DNA of 7,087 bases, taken from positions 1-7,087 of the forward strand of contig DVGD01000065.1 in assembly GCA_018712905.1 (NCBI GenBank), given 5' to 3'. Positions 6,076-7,087 of this stretch are shown one piece after another (position 1 is the first letter of the stretch; each line of letters starts with the position of its first letter). This DNA comes from Candidatus Avoscillospira stercoripullorum. Lineage in GTDB: Bacteria; Bacillota; Clostridia; Oscillospirales; Oscillospiraceae. The notes below the pieces were generated by a model. The model saw only the letters and a program-made list of their open reading frames with translations. It made no database searches and was not told where the DNA came from. Position numbers and translations under genes: made by a program.

Positions 6076-6807
6076 TTATTTTACTGCGCAGATTCCAAAC
6101 ATGGGAGCGGAGGCCAAATCCAGCTTTCCCAGCACCCGATGACCCACCGACGCGTCGGTTCGGCAGTAGCGGAAGCCAATCTCGGTGAGCACACGGCGAT
6201 CCCAGGCCGGGCGAGCCTCGCCGATGTCCAGGGAGAGGGTGATGGCGTCGTTTTCCCGCTGCAGGGCATCGGTCATGCCCACGTGTCCGTAGGGGCTGTC
6301 CGGAGCCACGGAGCGGTTCTGGCTGCTCTGGCTGCGGACGTGGGCGGCGTAGTCGGCGTCAAAGTTCAGCAGCACACCACCGGGTCGGAGAACCCGGAAC
6401 CACTCGCGGTAGGCCTGTTCCGGGTCGGGCAGCGTCCAGGTCAGATTGCGGCTGAGAACCACATCGAAGCAGCTGTCGCCGTAGTCCAGAGCCTGGGCGT
6501 CCATCCGCCGGAAGGGAATGTCCAGCTCCAGCTGCGCGCAGAGGGCTTCGGCCTCTTCCAGCATGGAGGGGGTTAGATCGATGCCCTCCACATGATGCCC
6601 GGCCTGAGCCAGCAGTACTGCGAAGAAGCCCGTACCGGTGCCCACGTCTAAAATCTCCAGAGGACGCTCTGACGGGAGGGACTGTTCAATCTCCCTGAGC
6701 CACCGGCGACCCATGCCGCTGCCCAGCTCATTTTTCCGCACGGCACCGAAATCATGGGCGCGCTGCGTCCAATATTGCTGTACCCGATCCTCAATTGTAT
6801 ATACCAT
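6076..6807 (-). CDS. Class I SAM-dependent methyltransferase, paralogue of the downstream one
   Basis: Predicted small-molecule methyltransferase, 243 aa from the chosen start. It shows motif I ILDVGTGTGFF (52-62), an acidic SAM contact in GIDLT (Asp77), FDVVLSRNLTWTLPDPEQAY (114-133) and RVLRPGGVLLNFDADY (138-153). It shares with the second enzyme the N-terminal QQYWTQRAHDFG pattern, the RP-WD--VL---G stretch and the C-terminal APMFGI, so the two arose by duplication within one family; their identity is only moderate. The frame is open to a TTG at 6877-6879, but that codon has no ribosome binding site and overlaps the candidate -10. ATG 6805-6807 has GAAAGGA 6 nt upstream and aligns with the paralogue's N-terminus, so it is preferred. 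First gene of the array; its acceptor molecule is unknown. Confidence 0.9.
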   Translation of the reverse strand: MVYTIEDRVQQYWTQRAHDFGAVRKNELGSGMGRRWLREIEQSLPSERPLEILDVGTGTGFFAVLLAQAGHHVEGIDLTPSMLEEAEALCAQLELDIPFRRMDAQALDYGDSCFDVVLSRNLTWTLPDPEQAYREWFRVLRPGGVLLNFDADYAAHVRSQSSQNRSVAPDSPYGHVGMTDALQRENDAITLSLDIGEARPAWDRRVLTEIGFRYCRTDASVGHRVLGKLDLASAPMFGICAVK

Positions 6808-6813
6808 ACCGTG

Positions 6814-6820
6814 TCCTTTC
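6814..6820 (-). promoter_or_regulatory. Ribosome binding site fixing the first methyltransferase start
   Basis: GAAAGGA on the minus strand, 6 nt before ATG 6805-6807. It supports the shorter protein over the open extension back to 6879. Confidence 0.75.
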
Positions 6821-6869
6821 ACGCATGCATTATGCTGTTTTCCGCCGGAGTGTATCTCTGTTTCGTAAA

Positions 6870-6898
6870 AGTATATCAAATTTGAAGTCGTTTCGGAA
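6870..6898 (-). promoter_or_regulatory. Candidate promoter of the first methyltransferase
   Basis: On the minus strand TTCCGA (6898-6893), a 17-bp AT-rich spacer and TATACT (6875-6870) lie about 60 nt upstream of the start codon. The -10 is good and the -35 weak, so an activator may be needed. The C5/G5 palindrome 6902-6911 lies directly upstream of the -35 and is a possible site for one. Confidence 0.45.
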
Positions 6899-6920
6899 GC
6901 TCCCCCGGGGGATACTTTTT
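6894..6920. repeat. C/G palindrome module, copy B (upstream of the first methyltransferase)
   Basis: CGGAAGC followed by the perfect 12-bp palindrome TCCCCCGGGGGA, then TAC and TTTTT on the plus strand. It aligns with copy A at 6037-6062 with few differences. It sits immediately upstream of the candidate -35 of the first methyltransferase. Confidence 0.6.
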
Positions 6921-6958
6921 ACTGCAACTATCAATTTGCGCCACACATCGGTGAATTA

Positions 6959-7087
6959 AGGCAGCACCGCACAATTTGGCAAGAGCATTCGGCCAAAGAT
7001 TTTGCCTCATACGAAAGTTATAAAAGGGCGGGAATACTGTATGTATTTCCCCCTTTTATAACTGCACGGATGGGGCAAAAGATTGGG
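6959..7087. mobile_element. MITE-like palindromic element, left-hand part (right end lies outside the window)
   Basis: The element begins at 6959 with AGGCAGCACCGCACAATT, preceded by TA at 6957-6958, and runs off the window end through the 95-bp core. Continuing from 7087 into base 96 of the window yields the complete 163-bp unit and its second TA flank. It contains no coding sequence. Confidence 0.75.
6993..7087. repeat. Terminal direct repeat, right copy (identical to 1-95)
   Basis: Exact copy of bases 1-95, containing the central hairpin at 7017-7062. The unique sequence between the two starts is 6992 bp, which would be the circle size if the molecule is circular. Confidence 0.97.

Noticed and set aside
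5292..6576. Two plus-strand open frames (5292-5942 and 5986-6576) opposite the methyltransferases
   Set aside because: They are antisense shadows of GC-rich methyltransferase genes, with no family motifs and no convincing ribosome binding sites.
6808..6879. N-terminal extension of the first methyltransferase to a TTG at 6877-6879
   Set aside because: No ribosome binding site is present, the stretch overlaps the candidate -10, and the extra 24 residues have no counterpart in the paralogue.
1..7087. A complete small plasmid or phage genome
   Set aside because: The matching ends suggest circularity, but there is no replication initiator, partition, mobilisation, capsid or integrase gene. The content is an ordinary chromosomal transport operon.

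Overview
The window carries a single-strand array of seven genes, all on the minus strand, that looks like part of an anaerobic gut-type Clostridia genome (Oscillospiraceae or a close relative). That placement is an inference. It rests on Shine-Dalgarno-led genes, a lipoprotein substrate-binding protein, moderately GC-rich coding sequence, and a TA-flanked palindromic element whose ends begin AGGCA(G/T)CACCGCACAATT. No tRNA, rRNA, CRISPR array, integrase, transposase or replication gene is visible.

Read in the direction of transcription (right to left): a leader with a candidate promoter (about 6808-6956), a class I SAM-dependent methyltransferase (6807-6076), a 172-nt intergenic leader with three mutually exclusive RNA pairings ending in an intrinsic terminator, and a second, paralogous methyltransferase (5903-5088). 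Then comes a complete nickel/peptide-type ABC importer: two permeases (5097-4150, 4153-3302), two ATPases (3298-2519, 2517-1708) and a lipoprotein substrate-binding protein (1692-136). From the second methyltransferase onward the genes overlap or lie 1-15 nt apart, so this is one tightly coupled operon. The five transporter proteins (518, 315, 283, 259 and 269 aa) are close in length to the E. coli NikA-E set, and the first ATPase lacks the long C-terminal extension of OppD/DppD. A metal, metal-chelate or small-peptide substrate is therefore plausible, but the sequence does not prove it. The methyltransferases may modify the imported ligand or a chelator that carries it; this is inference.

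The two ends of the window are the same: bases 1-95 repeat exactly at 6993-7087. This core is the centre of a long imperfect palindrome. Joining the right end to the left end rebuilds a complete 163-bp MITE-like element flanked by TA. Either the sequence is a circle (or a circularised contig of 6992 bp) with one element copy, or it is a chromosomal segment bounded by two copies of the element at which assembly stopped. The lack of any replication gene favours the second reading.

The most interesting regulatory feature lies between the two methyltransferases. The second methyltransferase and the whole transporter can only be transcribed through a terminator hairpin that ends 23 nt before the start codon. 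Upstream segments can form a competing antiterminator and an anti-antiterminator, which is the arrangement of a conditional attenuator. Both methyltransferase leaders also share a C5/G5 palindrome followed by GCTTCCG and a -10-like hexamer at a 17-bp spacing.
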